This document shows positions 13,154-23,119 of a stretch of 64,000 nt of DNA, one piece after another. Within the stretch, counting starts at the first letter, position 1. Each line of letters opens with the position of its first letter. The stretch comes from Prinia subflava (taxonomy: Eukaryota > Chordata > Aves > Passeriformes > Cisticolidae), in contig NC_086250.1 of the NCBI RefSeq assembly GCF_021018805.1, positions 69,306,322 through 69,370,321 on the forward strand, read 5' to 3'. Under the pieces are notes generated by a model. The model ran no database searches. It saw nothing but the letters and a program-made list of their open reading frames with translations, and had not been told where the DNA came from. A program made the translations under genes and the position numbers.

Positions 13154-13565
13154 TGTTGTTGTTTAAATTTATTGGGGGGTCCCCGGGGAGTGCCCCCCGG
13201 AGACCCCCGGGGTCTTTTGGGGTCGTGGTGTTCCCGTGCTGGCAGGCAAGGAGACTCAGATGCCGGTGGGGTGCTGATGAGGTGAGGGTTTATTCACTGA
13301 GGGAGAGGGGAAGGGGAGGGGGGAGGGGGAAAGGGGGGGAGAGGAGAGAGGAGCGTCCGGACGCCTCCAGGGGTAGAGGGGCAAGAGAGGGAGAGCTTTC
13401 TGCCTTGGCATTCTTATCACAGAGGTTCAAAGGGGCGCGGTAACATTCTCCAGCCAATGAGGTTACAGATACAGGATACTGCAGGGAGGATACAGACTTA
13501 GGACAAACCATACATTTTCCAAGGGTGAGCCAGAGCAAACCATTTCCATAAAATGCAATCCCACA
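13154..13565 (-). repeat. 3' LTR of the ERVK-class element
   Basis: This 412-bp LTR starts on the minus strand with TGTGGGATTGC and ends with AAACAACA. A polyadenylation signal AATAAA is at 13289-13294 (minus strand), just after a long C-rich tract. A CCAAT-box motif lies near 13455. No canonical TATA box is visible. It carries nine extra bases in the G/C-rich tract near 13330-13340 relative to the other LTR. Confidence 0.95.
13289..13294 (-). terminator. LTR polyadenylation signal AATAAA
   Basis: The hexamer lies in the 3' LTR, downstream of the C-rich tract, where the R/U5 polyadenylation signal is expected. The identical signal in the 5' LTR is at 15699-15704. Confidence 0.8.
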
Positions 13566-13570
13566 AGTCA

Positions 13571-13584
13571 CCCTTTTTTTCTTT
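13571..13584 (-). other. polypurine tract of the ERVK-class element
   Basis: On the minus strand AAAGAAAAAAAGGG precedes the 3' LTR. Plus-strand priming normally occurs exactly at the LTR edge. Here five bases (TGACT) separate the tract from the LTR start, a small oddity. The LTR edge itself is fixed by comparison with the other LTR and by the target duplication. Confidence 0.75.
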
Positions 13585-14930
13585 AAAATGTGAGAAGAGA
13601 AATATGACATATGACAATTAACAATTTAAAAAATGAAACAGTAATTACACAGTTTTGCAGCATGAAACCAAATACAATTGCAGTAAGGATTATGTTATAC
13701 TGTGAACTTTTTTCTGACCTTGTAATTGCAGTAGACGGGTTATGTGAGTTTATATTGCAAGACTTGAAACAAGTTAACAAATTTGTTTGAGCCTTTCCAG
13801 CGTGACTGGCCTAATAGTGTCTAGTCTTTTCCAACTGGCTTTTCAGCCCACCACAGCCCCCAGTTTAGGCTGTGGCGCTGACTATGCTCCCACTCTAGGG
13901 ACAGGAAAACACGTGGAGTTCCCCGGGCTCCACACACGGCTTCAGATTCTCCAGGTGGCCTGCTGCAGTTCCCCCATTGGGGCCGGGCAGGGGCAGTGAG
14001 GAATTTAAATCAACTCAAGCTGCCATTGATCTGTCACGGAATTCCCTTAAGGCCTGAACAGCAAGTCACCGACACTCACGGATCTGAGCCAAACCACTCC
14101 TTTCACTTTCCAACTGGTTCAACCAAAACAAAAGACCCCCAGTTTTAGGTCATCAAAAGAAAAACAAAAGAAAAAAACTACAAAAACCGTCAAATACTTT
14201 CTCAGACACCAATTTAGGTTATCAATCACCCTCAGAACTAACTGAGGACAGCATAAACCCAAAAGCGTTACAGATTCAATAGTCTACACTACTGAATCGC
14301 GCCTTACAAGAAGACAATTCAAAAACTGCTTCCCTTGGATCTACACTTGTGACCTGAAAAGGCCTCTGCTTTCTAAAACAGAAAACAGGGGAATCTGCAA
14401 TATTTACACACACAAAACTAGAAAGGCATAATTGTAAAACTACTTCATGGGGATGGGAAGGAAATGGAGGGGTTTGGGACACCCTGCTGTTTGGCCAGAA
14501 CAGCAAGGGACAGGGGCAGAAAAACAGGGAAAGGGAATCAAAGTAGCATTAACAATTATACAAGGCTGTAAAACTGGTATTACAAATTCACTTTAGCTTT
14601 GGGGTTTGGTTTCTTAGCGTTTACCTTGTGGGACTTGAAAGGCGGAAGATGGGACTGAGAGCACGTGGCCATGGTGGCCATGCGGTCAAAGCGCAGCACG
14701 AGGTGTTAGCTGTGCCGTGCCGGGTTTAGCAGGAAGGGGTTAACTCTCGGGGGTTTGTTAAGGGAAAGGGGGTTAGGGAGAAGGAGCAGCGAGGGAAGGA
14801 GGGGGTAAGGGTAAGGAAGGAGGTTACACAATTTACAAAACCGAGTTTTGGAAGGTGCGGGGCTTGGGCACAACTGAAGACTGCTTTTTCCTTCTCTGAT
14901 GGCCGTCTGGCTGAGTTCCTTTCGCTGCTG
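13585..14930 (-). other. element interior without recognisable retroviral genes
   Basis: All frames are interrupted. Minus-strand frames of 65 codons (13583-13780) and 76 codons (14276-14506) show no retroviral motif that I can identify. The first is hydrophobic in its C-terminal half and could be a worn remnant of a membrane segment, but this is only a guess. From about 14700 to 14830 the plus strand is purine-rich with GGGTTAGGG- and GGGTAAGGG-like runs. Confidence 0.6.
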
Positions 14931-15510
14931 TCCAGGGCTGCTTGTCCGCGCGGCTTCTCCCGGTGCTGGGGCCCGCGCGCGCTGCGGCTGGGCTGGGGCC
15001 ACGTGTTGGCTCCGCCGGGACTGCCCCGCGCCGCGGCCGCGCCGGGCCGGGGCCGCTCCTCCGCCGGGGCCGTGCCGGGCTGGGGCCGCTCCGCCGCCGG
15101 GGCCGCGCCGGGCCGGGGCCGCTCCGCTGCCGGTTCGCCGCCCGCGCCGCGGCTGCCGCGCCGCTGCCGCGCAGCCCGCGCCGCCAAGCCGAGGCGGGCC
15201 GGGGCCGCGCCGCAGCCACGCGCCGCTGCGGCGGTCCCGCCGCGCCGGGGCTCACGCCGGAGCCTCGCCGTGGCGGAGCCGCGCCGCCCGGGCCGCGCCG
15301 TCCGGCGGGGCTGTGCAGCCCGCGCAGCGCCGAGGCGGGCCGGGGCCCCAAGGAGCCGGGACCCGGGCCCGCGCCGGGCTGGTCGGCGGTGGTGGGACAG
15401 CCGCGTGGTGGCTCACGAGGTCTCTGCGCGGTGGGGGAGGGGCCGCCCCGGGCCGCGATGGCCCAGAACGGCCGCTCCACCGGAGACGGCACCGTAAACG
15501 GAGTTACCAT
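14833..15510 (-). CDS. 225-codon Arg/Pro/Ala-rich frame in the element leader (doubtful)
   Basis: On the minus strand an ATG at 15510 sits in a near-ideal start context (ACCATGG) 33 bases downstream of the primer-binding site and opens 225 codons. The product is dominated by Arg, Pro, Ala and Gly. It contains three tandem 11-residue units of the type RSGPGPARPRR, encoded by three 33-bp DNA repeats. There is no Gag-like matrix, capsid or zinc-knuckle motif. In DNA this rich in G and C, long frames arise by chance, and a 300-codon frame is also open on the opposite strand (14942-15844). It could be a real small protein of the element, a packaging leader, or nothing. Confidence 0.22.
   Translation of the reverse strand: MVTPFTVPSPVERPFWAIAARGGPSPTAQRPREPPRGCPTTADQPGAGPGPGSLGPRPASALRGLHSPAGRRGPGGAAPPRRGSGVSPGAAGPPQRRVAAARPRPASAWRRGLRGSGAAAAARAANRQRSGPGPARPRRRSGPSPARPRRRSGPGPARPRRGAVPAEPTRGPSPAAARAGPSTGRSRADKQPWTAAKGTQPDGHQRRKKQSSVVPKPRTFQNSVL
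14935..15490. other. GC-rich, CpG-dense leader of the element
   Basis: About 550 bases are made up largely of GCC, CGG and GGC words with very many CpG dinucleotides, inside host DNA that is about 60 percent A+T. The segment begins within about 60 bases of the primer-binding site. Its density resembles a CpG island. Confidence 0.9.
15041..15139. repeat. three tandem 33-bp GC-rich repeats
   Basis: Copies start at 15041, 15074 and 15107. Each begins GCCGGGC(C/T)GGGGCCGCTCC and they differ by a few substitutions, with the last copy diverging at its end. The 33-bp unit keeps the reading frame, giving 11-residue repeats on the minus strand. Confidence 0.9.
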
Positions 15511-15543
15511 GGTCCATCTGGTCTCAGGGTCGCTGATGCCGTT

Positions 15544-15561
15544 GCCCCACGTTGGGCGCCA
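15544..15561 (-). other. primer-binding site, tRNA-Lys(1,2) type
   Basis: On the minus strand TGGCGCCCAACGTGGGGC lies two bases downstream of the 5' LTR. It is the exact 18-base complement of the 3' end of the lysine tRNA used by many betaretroviruses and ERVK elements. This fixes both the orientation and the class of the element. Confidence 0.95.
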
Positions 15562-15563
15562 TC

Positions 15564-15966
15564 TGTTGTTGTTTAAATTTATTGGGGGGTCCCCGGGGAG
15601 TGCCCCCCGGAGACCCCCGGGGTCTTTTGGGGTCGTGGTGTTCCCGTGCTGGCAGGCAAGGAGACTCAGACGCCGGTGGGGTGCTGATGAGGTGAGGGTT
15701 TATTCACTGAGGGAGAGGGGAAGGGGAGGGGGGAGGGGGAAGAGGAGAGAGGAGCATCCGGACGCCTCCAGGGGTAGAGGGGCAAGAGGGGGAGAGCTTT
15801 CTGCCTTGGCATTCTTATCACAGAGGTTCAAAGGGGCGCGGTAACATTCTCCAGCCAATGAGGTTACAGATACAGGATACTGCAGGGAGGGTACAGACTT
15901 AGGACAAACCATACATTTTCCAAGGGTGAGCCAGAGCAAACCATTTCCATAAAATGCAATCCCACA
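15564..15966 (-). repeat. 5' LTR of the ERVK-class element
   Basis: This 403-bp LTR matches the left LTR with four substitutions and one 9-bp gap. It has the same TG...CA ends, the AATAAA at 15699-15704 (minus strand) and the CCAAT motif near 15855. The promoter lacks a TATA box and has a long C/T-rich tract where transcription could start. Confidence 0.95.
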
Positions 15967-15972
15967 TCTTCC
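15967..15972. repeat. target-site duplication, right copy
   Basis: TCTTCC directly follows the right LTR and equals the left copy at 13148-13153. Removing the element and one copy restores a continuous host sequence. Confidence 0.9.
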
Positions 15973-18610
15973 CTGTTGAAGAACTGGGAAGGTGGACAGA
16001 AATCTCTTCACGTGGCCTCCTCTTCTTCCACTACACAAAGAGAATCCCAGGGGCTGATCCAGCTGCAGAACTGAACCCAGGTCTGTGTTACTCTTTGAGC
16101 ATTGTTGCATTTTTAATCTGAGGCTACTTAGAAGTTCAGCAGAAAATTGGATTTTCTAGCAGTTCAGAAGACTTAATTCCATATTGAACAATGGGCAGAA
16201 CTTAAATGTTGCTAGATTTAGAAGTATATCAGTTTTATATCAGAGATAAATAATTTTTATCTTTTCCCACTTAAATGCAGCTGTTTCTGGGGTGGATTCT
16301 GGCAATTGCTCATTCCACTGCTAAACAACAAGTTAAGATGGGAAGCCCAAGCTGCTGCTCACATCCAGAAGGACTGACCTGGGCAAATACAAATTCAGGC
16401 ACAAATTTCCCTTTCTGGGAAGCACTATTGCCACATGGAAAGGTTTGTTGGTTAAATCACACACAATGTACAGATAAACATCACGCCTTGATATCAGTGG
16501 AAATTATCCCCACTATCAACAATAAGAGCAATTACTTATGGAGAGAATCACCTCACCTAAATTTAGTTATCTGCCAGTCAGGCATTTAATCTAAGGTAAC
16601 CACCTAACTCCCTCTGTGATGAACAGACAGAAATAGGCAGTGGGAGAGAAGGAAACTCGTCCTGTTCCAAGATAAATGTCCTGAGATAGGTAAACTGAAT
16701 CACCTTCCAGAGGTGCTTATCTCTCCTTATTGACTACAGAAGGAACACAGATAATTAATTAGCCATGACTAGACACCTAATTTTTAGATACCTAGACACC
16801 TAAACTTTAGCAAGATGAATCAGAGCCGAGTGATTCCTGCTAGGTAAATTTCCTCTTTCCCATTCCCCAGTGAAAGAATGTCTGATGCCTGAAATATAAA
16901 GCTTGGACTGTTTCCAAAATCATCTTCTTCCTTTTCCTTTAGATATTTTAAAAAATTCTTTTCTTTATTACTTTACCTCATATTACCTCATTATGGGGAT
17001 ATTCAATTTGTTGCTGTTAGACAGTGCAAAAAACTGCTATTTTTATTGGAATACCTACAACAATGCACTCTCAGAAAGAAAAATGAGAATGTGACAAATA
17101 CATATTTTAAAACATTATAATAGAATCATCTGTATTTTATTTTCTTTCCTTCTGAATCTGGTGTAATTTTATGTACAGCTTCTATTTCCCACAGGATTTA
17201 AAAAAAAAATTACAGCTTTTTAAGCAGATCTGTGCCTACAAATAAATCCAGCTTCTTTTTATTGCAGTGTTTGATATAATTTGTATAAGTTACAGCCTAA
17301 TAAAAGATAGGGGAGCAAACTTCAAGCCACATCATCCAGTTGTTTCCCCCCAGTAATGATATAAAATTATATTTGTTCTGGTTCTTTTTTGCGTGGTTCA
17401 TCAGATTAGGAAATTTTATTAGACCTCCTACTTCAGGCTTGCAACAATAAGACCCTTCCTATGCCAATAAGTTAAGCTTAGAGAAGTTCTGATGAGCTTA
17501 TAGGCAAAGTGAAAAATATAGGCTGGAAAGGCATCTCCATTTATTTAAGCACATGCTTAGTACAAGATTAAAGTTATTTGCTTACATGCTGTCCTTAATA
17601 TGGATAGGCTTAAAGGCATTTCCATGTATTTTCCTGAATGGGGAACACATTCTCAGCTGTGTGATGAATTTTCATTATTGTTTTTTTGATGTTAAGTATC
17701 TGAATGTTGGATGTGCTAATGCAAATAAAATGGAGGTAGACCCTGGTGAGTAAAGTTCACAGCTTAGGGGTAAAAAGGCTGAACAACAGATGAATAAAAA
17801 TGTCATACCTTTGGGCTGAAATTTCCATGCCAAATTCTGCTCACATTTCAAATGTGAACAGCACATACTTGTTACTCCAGATTTTAGAATATTTTGCCTT
17901 ATCCCAGTCTATACTTGGCAAAAGGGATGTTTATGTAGGGGCACATGGGTTTTTCTGTACCAAATTTTCTCTAAGATTGACTGGGTGGTATAGAAAGCCA
18001 TATGCTCTCACAGGTCTAGACTAAAGTTTTCCAAGACTTGTGAGAGGAAGTGATTTTTTTTTTTTAAGGAAATATGGATAAATTAAGAGATTCAAGAGCA
18101 GCGTAGAGCTTGCACTGTGCAAATTGACTGCTTAGTCACAGGTGGGGAGAAGTCAAGCAGAAGTTTTACCACCAGCCAATCAAAATCATTTAACCCTTTG
18201 GAGCTTTTTTAATATGAACACTGAGACCCCTGGGACAAATCACAAAGGGAGATTCAAAAGGAATACCACATTTGAAATTACCACAGACCTCAGGGTGCTA
18301 GTTTCTGTCTTGCCAGCTCTGAGAATAGTGAAACCAGACTGTGAAATCACTACGATAAAACAAGGTGAGCTTTCTGTTACAGGCAGATGGTTATTATTTT
18401 CTGTTTCTGAAAGGTCTGAAATATTTTCTTTCACAGAAAGAAAAAAAAAAAAAAAGAAAAAAAGTGGTTTTGTGGTTAAAGCACTGAATTCAGAGTAGGC
18501 AGTGCTGAATTATTGTCACAGCTTTACTTTGGCATCAGGCTGGGAAAGCCTTTCACTTTTCAAACTTGCACCAATATTGAGGTGCAGGCCTGGAGCTAAC
18601 CAAACCAAAG
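15973..18610. other. unique AT-rich DNA, no gene recognised
   Basis: Frames of 104 codons (16275-16589, plus) and 118 codons (18142-18498, plus) show no domain and no convincing splice pair. An A-rich run lies at 18439-18463. I see no repeat family. Confidence 0.45.
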
Positions 18611-18756
18611 ATCACAGAATCATAGAAAGATTTGGGTTGGAAAGACCCTTAAAGGTCATCTAGTTTCAACCCCCTGCTGTGGGCAGGGACCCCTTCCCCT
18701 AAACCAATTTGCTCAGGGCTCCATCCAACCTGGTCTTGAAAAGATCCCAGTGTTTA
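18611..18756 (-). mobile_element. CR1 LINE 3'-end fragment
   Basis: Reversed CR1 end: AGAATCATAGAAAGATTTGG, then GGTTGGAAAGACCCTTAAAG, then TCATCTAGTTTCAACCCCCT, then CTCCATCCAACCTGGTCTTG. The order and sequence are diagnostic of avian CR1. Confidence 0.92.
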
Positions 18757-19067
18757 TTCTGCTTACTGGGGTGCAGGACCAAGACTTTAAGTTCTCAGTG
18801 ACTCTTCCAGATGTGTAAATTTAAGTCTAATATGCTTCCTTTGTTTTCTGTCTCTAGACACACTCTATATTTAAATGAAACCCCTGAAGCAGCCCTTTGC
18901 TTCTGCTTGGCTTAATTTGAAATGCAGTTTCCAGTATTGAGAAAATTTAAAAAAGAGGTGAGACAGGTGAGCGTCAGGAGAAACAATGACATAAATGGCA
19001 CAGTGTTGGAGGAAAGATAGCAAAACAGGAGCTTGTTGAAGGTTAAGAATGAAAGAAATACAATACA

Positions 19068-19145
19068 GAATCACAGAATCTAGGAATGGTAAGGATGGGA
19101 AGAAACATTAAACATCTAATTCCTACCACCCTGCCATGGAGGTTT
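19068..19145 (-). mobile_element. short CR1 LINE 3'-end fragment
   Basis: The segment starts AGAATCACAGAATCTAGGAA, continues with a degenerate GGATGGGAAGAAACATTAAA block and stops after the ACCACCCTGCCATGGA block. It is the extreme 3' end of a reversed CR1, about 80 bases long. Confidence 0.7.
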
Positions 19146-21112
19146 GGAACTGTCAGTTATCAGATAATGTAAAAAAAAAAAAAAAGGTAGGTGAAAATGT
19201 AATGTGTTCCCCTATGCACTTATTATCAGGACAGGGAATGATGAGTTGCACAGGATGACCCTCCCAAAGTCCCTCCCCAGACCTATTTTCTCTGTTTTCT
19301 AAGGCTGTGAATTTTGTCTGGATACAGGATGATATCACAGCTGGTCCTGAGCTCCATGCACACCTCCAGCGCTACTGCAGGACAGAAAAACTGGGCACAA
19401 ACAAACATCTTTGTGTCACTTTTGGCCAGAGTTTATAAGAAGCCATCCATCAAAGAGCAAGAATGCTTACAAGTTTTGAGTTGAGAAAGTGCAGCGGCAA
19501 GCTTTTGGGGGGATTTCACAATACTGATTTCTTGGTTTGAAGCAAAATACATTTACAAGAGCATCTGCTGGTGTGAGTCTCTTAAATATGGCATATACTC
19601 CGTGTTACTGCTTCATCATCATGTATAATTGGCAATAAACCTATTTAGAATTCAAGATGCATAAAACTGAAAGTCTTTGAAGGGAATAGCTGCTGAGATT
19701 ATATTTATTGTGCTTTCCCACAATATTTTTCTATGCATAATGTGATAAACCTCCAAGGTGGTTGTAGGCAAAGCTGAAATATTCACAAGTATGCAGTTAT
19801 TATGAATTTAGACAGGTTGTAAGACATTTTGATATCAAACTCTTAATGAATGGCAGTAAACATATTCTACATTACTTTATTAAAATGCCTATTAAAACAT
19901 ACACATCCACAGAATGATCACTGGATGTGTTTACTTGTGAGCAAAAAGGCCATGAAGAAAACAGCATGGAAATAAATTTTCTTTTCCTGCAACACTATGA
20001 TAAGAATTAGGGCATGCATTTAAAGTTCATATTATTTTCAGTGTGTTCACAGCACACCCAGATAATCAGATATTCAAAGGAGGATTCCCAGTCGGTTCCA
20101 ATGTGCCACGACTCAGTAAATCGAGTTGTGTAAATGATAGTTTCATATCCAACAATGTTGTTTTGATATTCCAGGAAAAACTGCTACACTCCAAAACAAC
20201 AACCACAACAAAAAAAAACCAGCAAAACAACAGTCAACAAATTCATTCTTGTTATCTTGACGATTTTCACATAAATTTGCTGATGTTTTCTTTCTATTTG
20301 GCTACATTTTTATTGGTAAAAATTTGAAACTAAATGTCTTGTTGAGCTAGAATATAGGGATTTTTTTTCTTTTCAGCATTTCTGAGTACACAGTCTGAGG
20401 GGAGGAAAAATTCAAATTATGAGTTGAAAACATATGGAAATTTATTCTTTCTGAGTAAAATTTTTATTTTCTTTGCAAAGTCCTGATCAACACCCGTGAC
20501 AAACACAAAAACAGAAGTCTCCCATAACATCCAACAGCAATTCCATTGCTCCATACCATGCTGTTAATCTAGAGCAGCTCTAAAGGAGATTGAATATGCC
20601 ACATTTTCTGTGGCATAGGAACTTACCTCCTGATGGAAATACCTCTGTGGGACACATCCCTGTCCCAGTGTGGAGTAAGTATCAGCTAGAAAAGAGCTGT
20701 TAGGCCATAAATTCACCCAAAAGGTGGCTTTGAGGTGAAGTGTGTGTTGGACCAGCACATGGTGCCCTGGGACTGGAGAGCTGGGAGTGGAGTGGGGAAA
20801 GGCACCGTGAAGAAATTAATGTCTCCCTTAGGATAGACTGAGCAAGAGTTAATGCCTGGAGCTTTTTGCCTGCTACCAGAAAAAGAGAAATTATCTTTAA
20901 ATGGTGGTGCCTTCCTGATAGACATGCCTCTTCTGTAGTTACGTGCTCTGAAAATACTGGTGTGACCTGGTTGTGAGAAGCTTTGTATGCTCACAAGCAC
21001 AGCCAGCTGCTGGGTTCTGGGGAGCATACCTGGATCTCTGAATAAATGATAAATAAAGTGGGATTAAACCTTGGCACAACAATAACCAGCACTCATGCTT
21101 CTGTCCTCTTTG
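19146..21112. other. unique DNA, no gene recognised
   Basis: A 16-base A run lies near 19171. Frames of 94 codons (20043-20327, plus) and 104 codons (20713-21027, minus) have no recognisable domains. I see nothing else. Confidence 0.45.
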
Positions 21113-21392
21113 TCAGTGCAGCTATCTTGATCTTGCTAGAGCAAGAGGAAATGGCTTTAAGCTTAAAAAAAGGTGAGAATTGATTAGATGTTAGGAATAT
21201 TCTTCCCTGTGAGGGTGGTGAGGCCCTGGCACAGGGTGCCAGAGCAGCTGTGGCTGCCCCTGGATCCCTGGAAGTGTCCAAGGTCAGGTTGGATGTGCCT
21301 GGAACAGCCTGGGATAGTGGAAGGTGCCCATGGCAGGGAGTTGGAAGGAGATGGTCTTTACTGTTCCTTTTGCAATTGAAAAAATTCTATAA
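21113..21392 (+). mobile_element. CR1 LINE 3'-end fragment
   Basis: The CR1 order is clear: GAGGAAATGGCTTTAAGC, GTGAGGGTGGTGAGGCCCTGG, CCTGGAAGTGTCCAAGGTCA and GGGATAGTGGAAGGTGCCCA, ending in a degenerate ATTCTATAATC. It belongs to the same type as the copy at 9252-9527. Confidence 0.92.
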
Positions 21393-23054
21393 TCTTTACA
21401 TTTATCAGTCCTCAAGAGAATACAGATTGCTTTCCCAAGGAAACTGAATCTCAGCATGCTGAATTAACAGTGGGAGAGTTGCAAAGTAAGGACCTGTATT
21501 GGTGTCTTTGCCTTTGCCCAGCAAAAGTCCATGGAAATAACTTGTACAACACTGAAAAAATGCCCTGAGGCAGTTTATTATTTTTCTGTGCCATGAGTAT
21601 ACAACAGCACATTCCCACCTGCCTGTTGTTAAGTATTTTCTCATTCAGAAATGATTTTTTTTAAGAATGTAGAACAGTGACATACCCTACAAAACTCCTA
21701 TTTATACAGCACTGCTGACGTTATAAGTACTGTTTATACAAATAAGTAACATAGCCCACAGTGCAATATATTCCACTTCCTTAATGTACTTTTTGACATT
21801 TGATGAGGAACTGCAAGCCTTAATCCCCAAGCCCAGGTTAAAATGAGGGAACAATGTCCCATCCAAATGAAAGGCTGTCATTGTTCTTGCTGGAAGGAGA
21901 CACATTTATTTCCATGTCTGGCAATAATATTGTTTTAAAGCAAACTGTGAAGGAGTTATCTGAGCTGAGTCAAAAGCTGGAATATGCATTTAAACATCCT
22001 ATTAATAGGATTGGAAGAGCATATTTATTAAAAAAAAAAAAGTAGCTTTATGAGGAACTCTTTTCCCTAAGAAAAATCTAGTTGACGTGACTGTTCAAGC
22101 CATAATACAATGTTAGAGCCCCACAGATATCACTGATAAAGGTATTATGGGATGCCATATAGACAAAGAACAGAGTAAGAATGGAGAAAGAAAGGGAAAA
22201 TAAAGAAGCAACAATGTCATGTCACTCTATCTGACACACTGGGAGGTCAGCAGCCTCCCTGCCACGAGGGGCATTTTTATTCTCAGTGCAGCATGGAAAA
22301 GGACATTATCAGGAAGGGTGTGAAAGGAGAATATGTGACAATATGAATCCAGGTATTTCCCCCAAATACAGCACAATGGTGTTTCAGAAGAAACGAGGCT
22401 GGAGGAGAGGTGTGAACAGGGAATGAGGTGGAATAAGCAGATACCACTTGCATGGAGATGTGAGAAGCCACTACTGCACTGTGTCCCCCCTTGGCTGCTC
22501 CACTCTTGCATGTAAAAGCCCCAAACCTTCCCAAAATTCCCAAATCCCCAAACATTTACACAGTAACAATACAAACCCAGCCACTGGTTTTAAAAATTTC
22601 TCAAGGCAGCTCAAATCCTTCTTTTATATTCTTTTAGAGCCACCACAAAGGTGGTTGTATCCTAGTAAATTTACAGTAAAGCAAAAAAATTTTTTATTCC
22701 CCAGGAATGGGGCAAAAGAGCAAACTCTTCCCAGTGTCCACATCAGTTGCATATTTTCCCTCTTCTGCCCTTCCCCTTCCCCCCTGTCTCCAGCACTGCT
22801 GCTCAAAGGAGAAAGTAACAGAGATATTTGAGATTATAAAGGGTTTTGGATGAGCGAACCTGGAGCGAGTAAAGCTCTTAGAAAAGAATTTAAAGGACGG
22901 CAGTGGCATGCAGTCATGTTATATAAACATATTCTGAATGGTACCATCATAGGCCCGGCCCTGGCGCCACAATTGCATTAAGTGAAATTTTATACAGAAA
23001 TTGTGAAAGTGCACCGGGGCTGGCTGATTATCTGCTCTTTCTGTTCCCTTTCAG
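21393..23054. other. unique DNA, no gene; possible conserved block near 22930-23054
   Basis: Frames of up to 127 codons (22448-22831, plus) and 115 codons (22227-22574, minus) overlap on opposite strands and show no domains. The last 120 bases, before the exon-like segment at 23055, are locally more complex, with CpGs and GATA- and POU-like words (TTATCTGC, ATTGCATTAA). Confidence 0.4.
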
Positions 23055-23119
23055 ACATGGAGCAAAAAACCAAGGTGCTGGAGAAGAATGTGGACAGTGC
23101 CAAGAGGTTCCTGACCTAA
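23055..23119 (+). CDS. candidate terminal coding exon, unidentified protein
   Basis: A strong acceptor (CTCTTTCTGTTCCCTTTCAG) ends at 23054. The next bases are open in one frame that reads DMEQKTKVLEKNVDSAKRFLT before TAA at 23117-23119. The peptide is charged and helix-prone with a coiled-coil-like spacing (V-LEKNV-A-FL), unlike the hydrophobic translations typical of AT-rich noise here. No good donor follows, so it would be the last coding exon. A second frame is also open for 22 codons. I do not recognise the protein. A conserved non-coding element that mimics an exon is the main alternative. Confidence 0.3.

Larger units (their letters stand above)
13154..15966 (-). mobile_element. young non-autonomous ERVK-class LTR element
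   Basis: This is a complete 2,813-bp endogenous retroviral insertion read on the minus strand. It has two near-identical LTRs, TG...CA termini, matching 6-bp target duplications, a perfect tRNA-Lys primer-binding site next to the right (5') LTR and a purine tract near the left (3') LTR. The interior (13566-15563, 1,998 bp) is far too short for gag-pro-pol-env. I recognise no protease, reverse transcriptase, integrase or envelope motif, so it would depend on proteins supplied in trans. The LTRs differ by four substitutions and one 9-bp length change over 403 aligned positions, about 1 percent, which indicates recent insertion. The class call rests on the primer type and the 6-bp duplication. 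Confidence 0.93.

Noticed and set aside
14740..14830. Telomere-like GGGTTAGGG words in the ERV interior
   Set aside because: Only isolated, non-tandem words in a purine-rich stretch; no true telomeric array.
14942..15844. 300-codon plus-strand frame across the GC-rich leader and into the LTR
   Set aside because: It runs antisense to a well-defined retroviral element, arises from GC-rich low-complexity sequence lacking stop codons, and crosses the LTR boundary. It has no domains.
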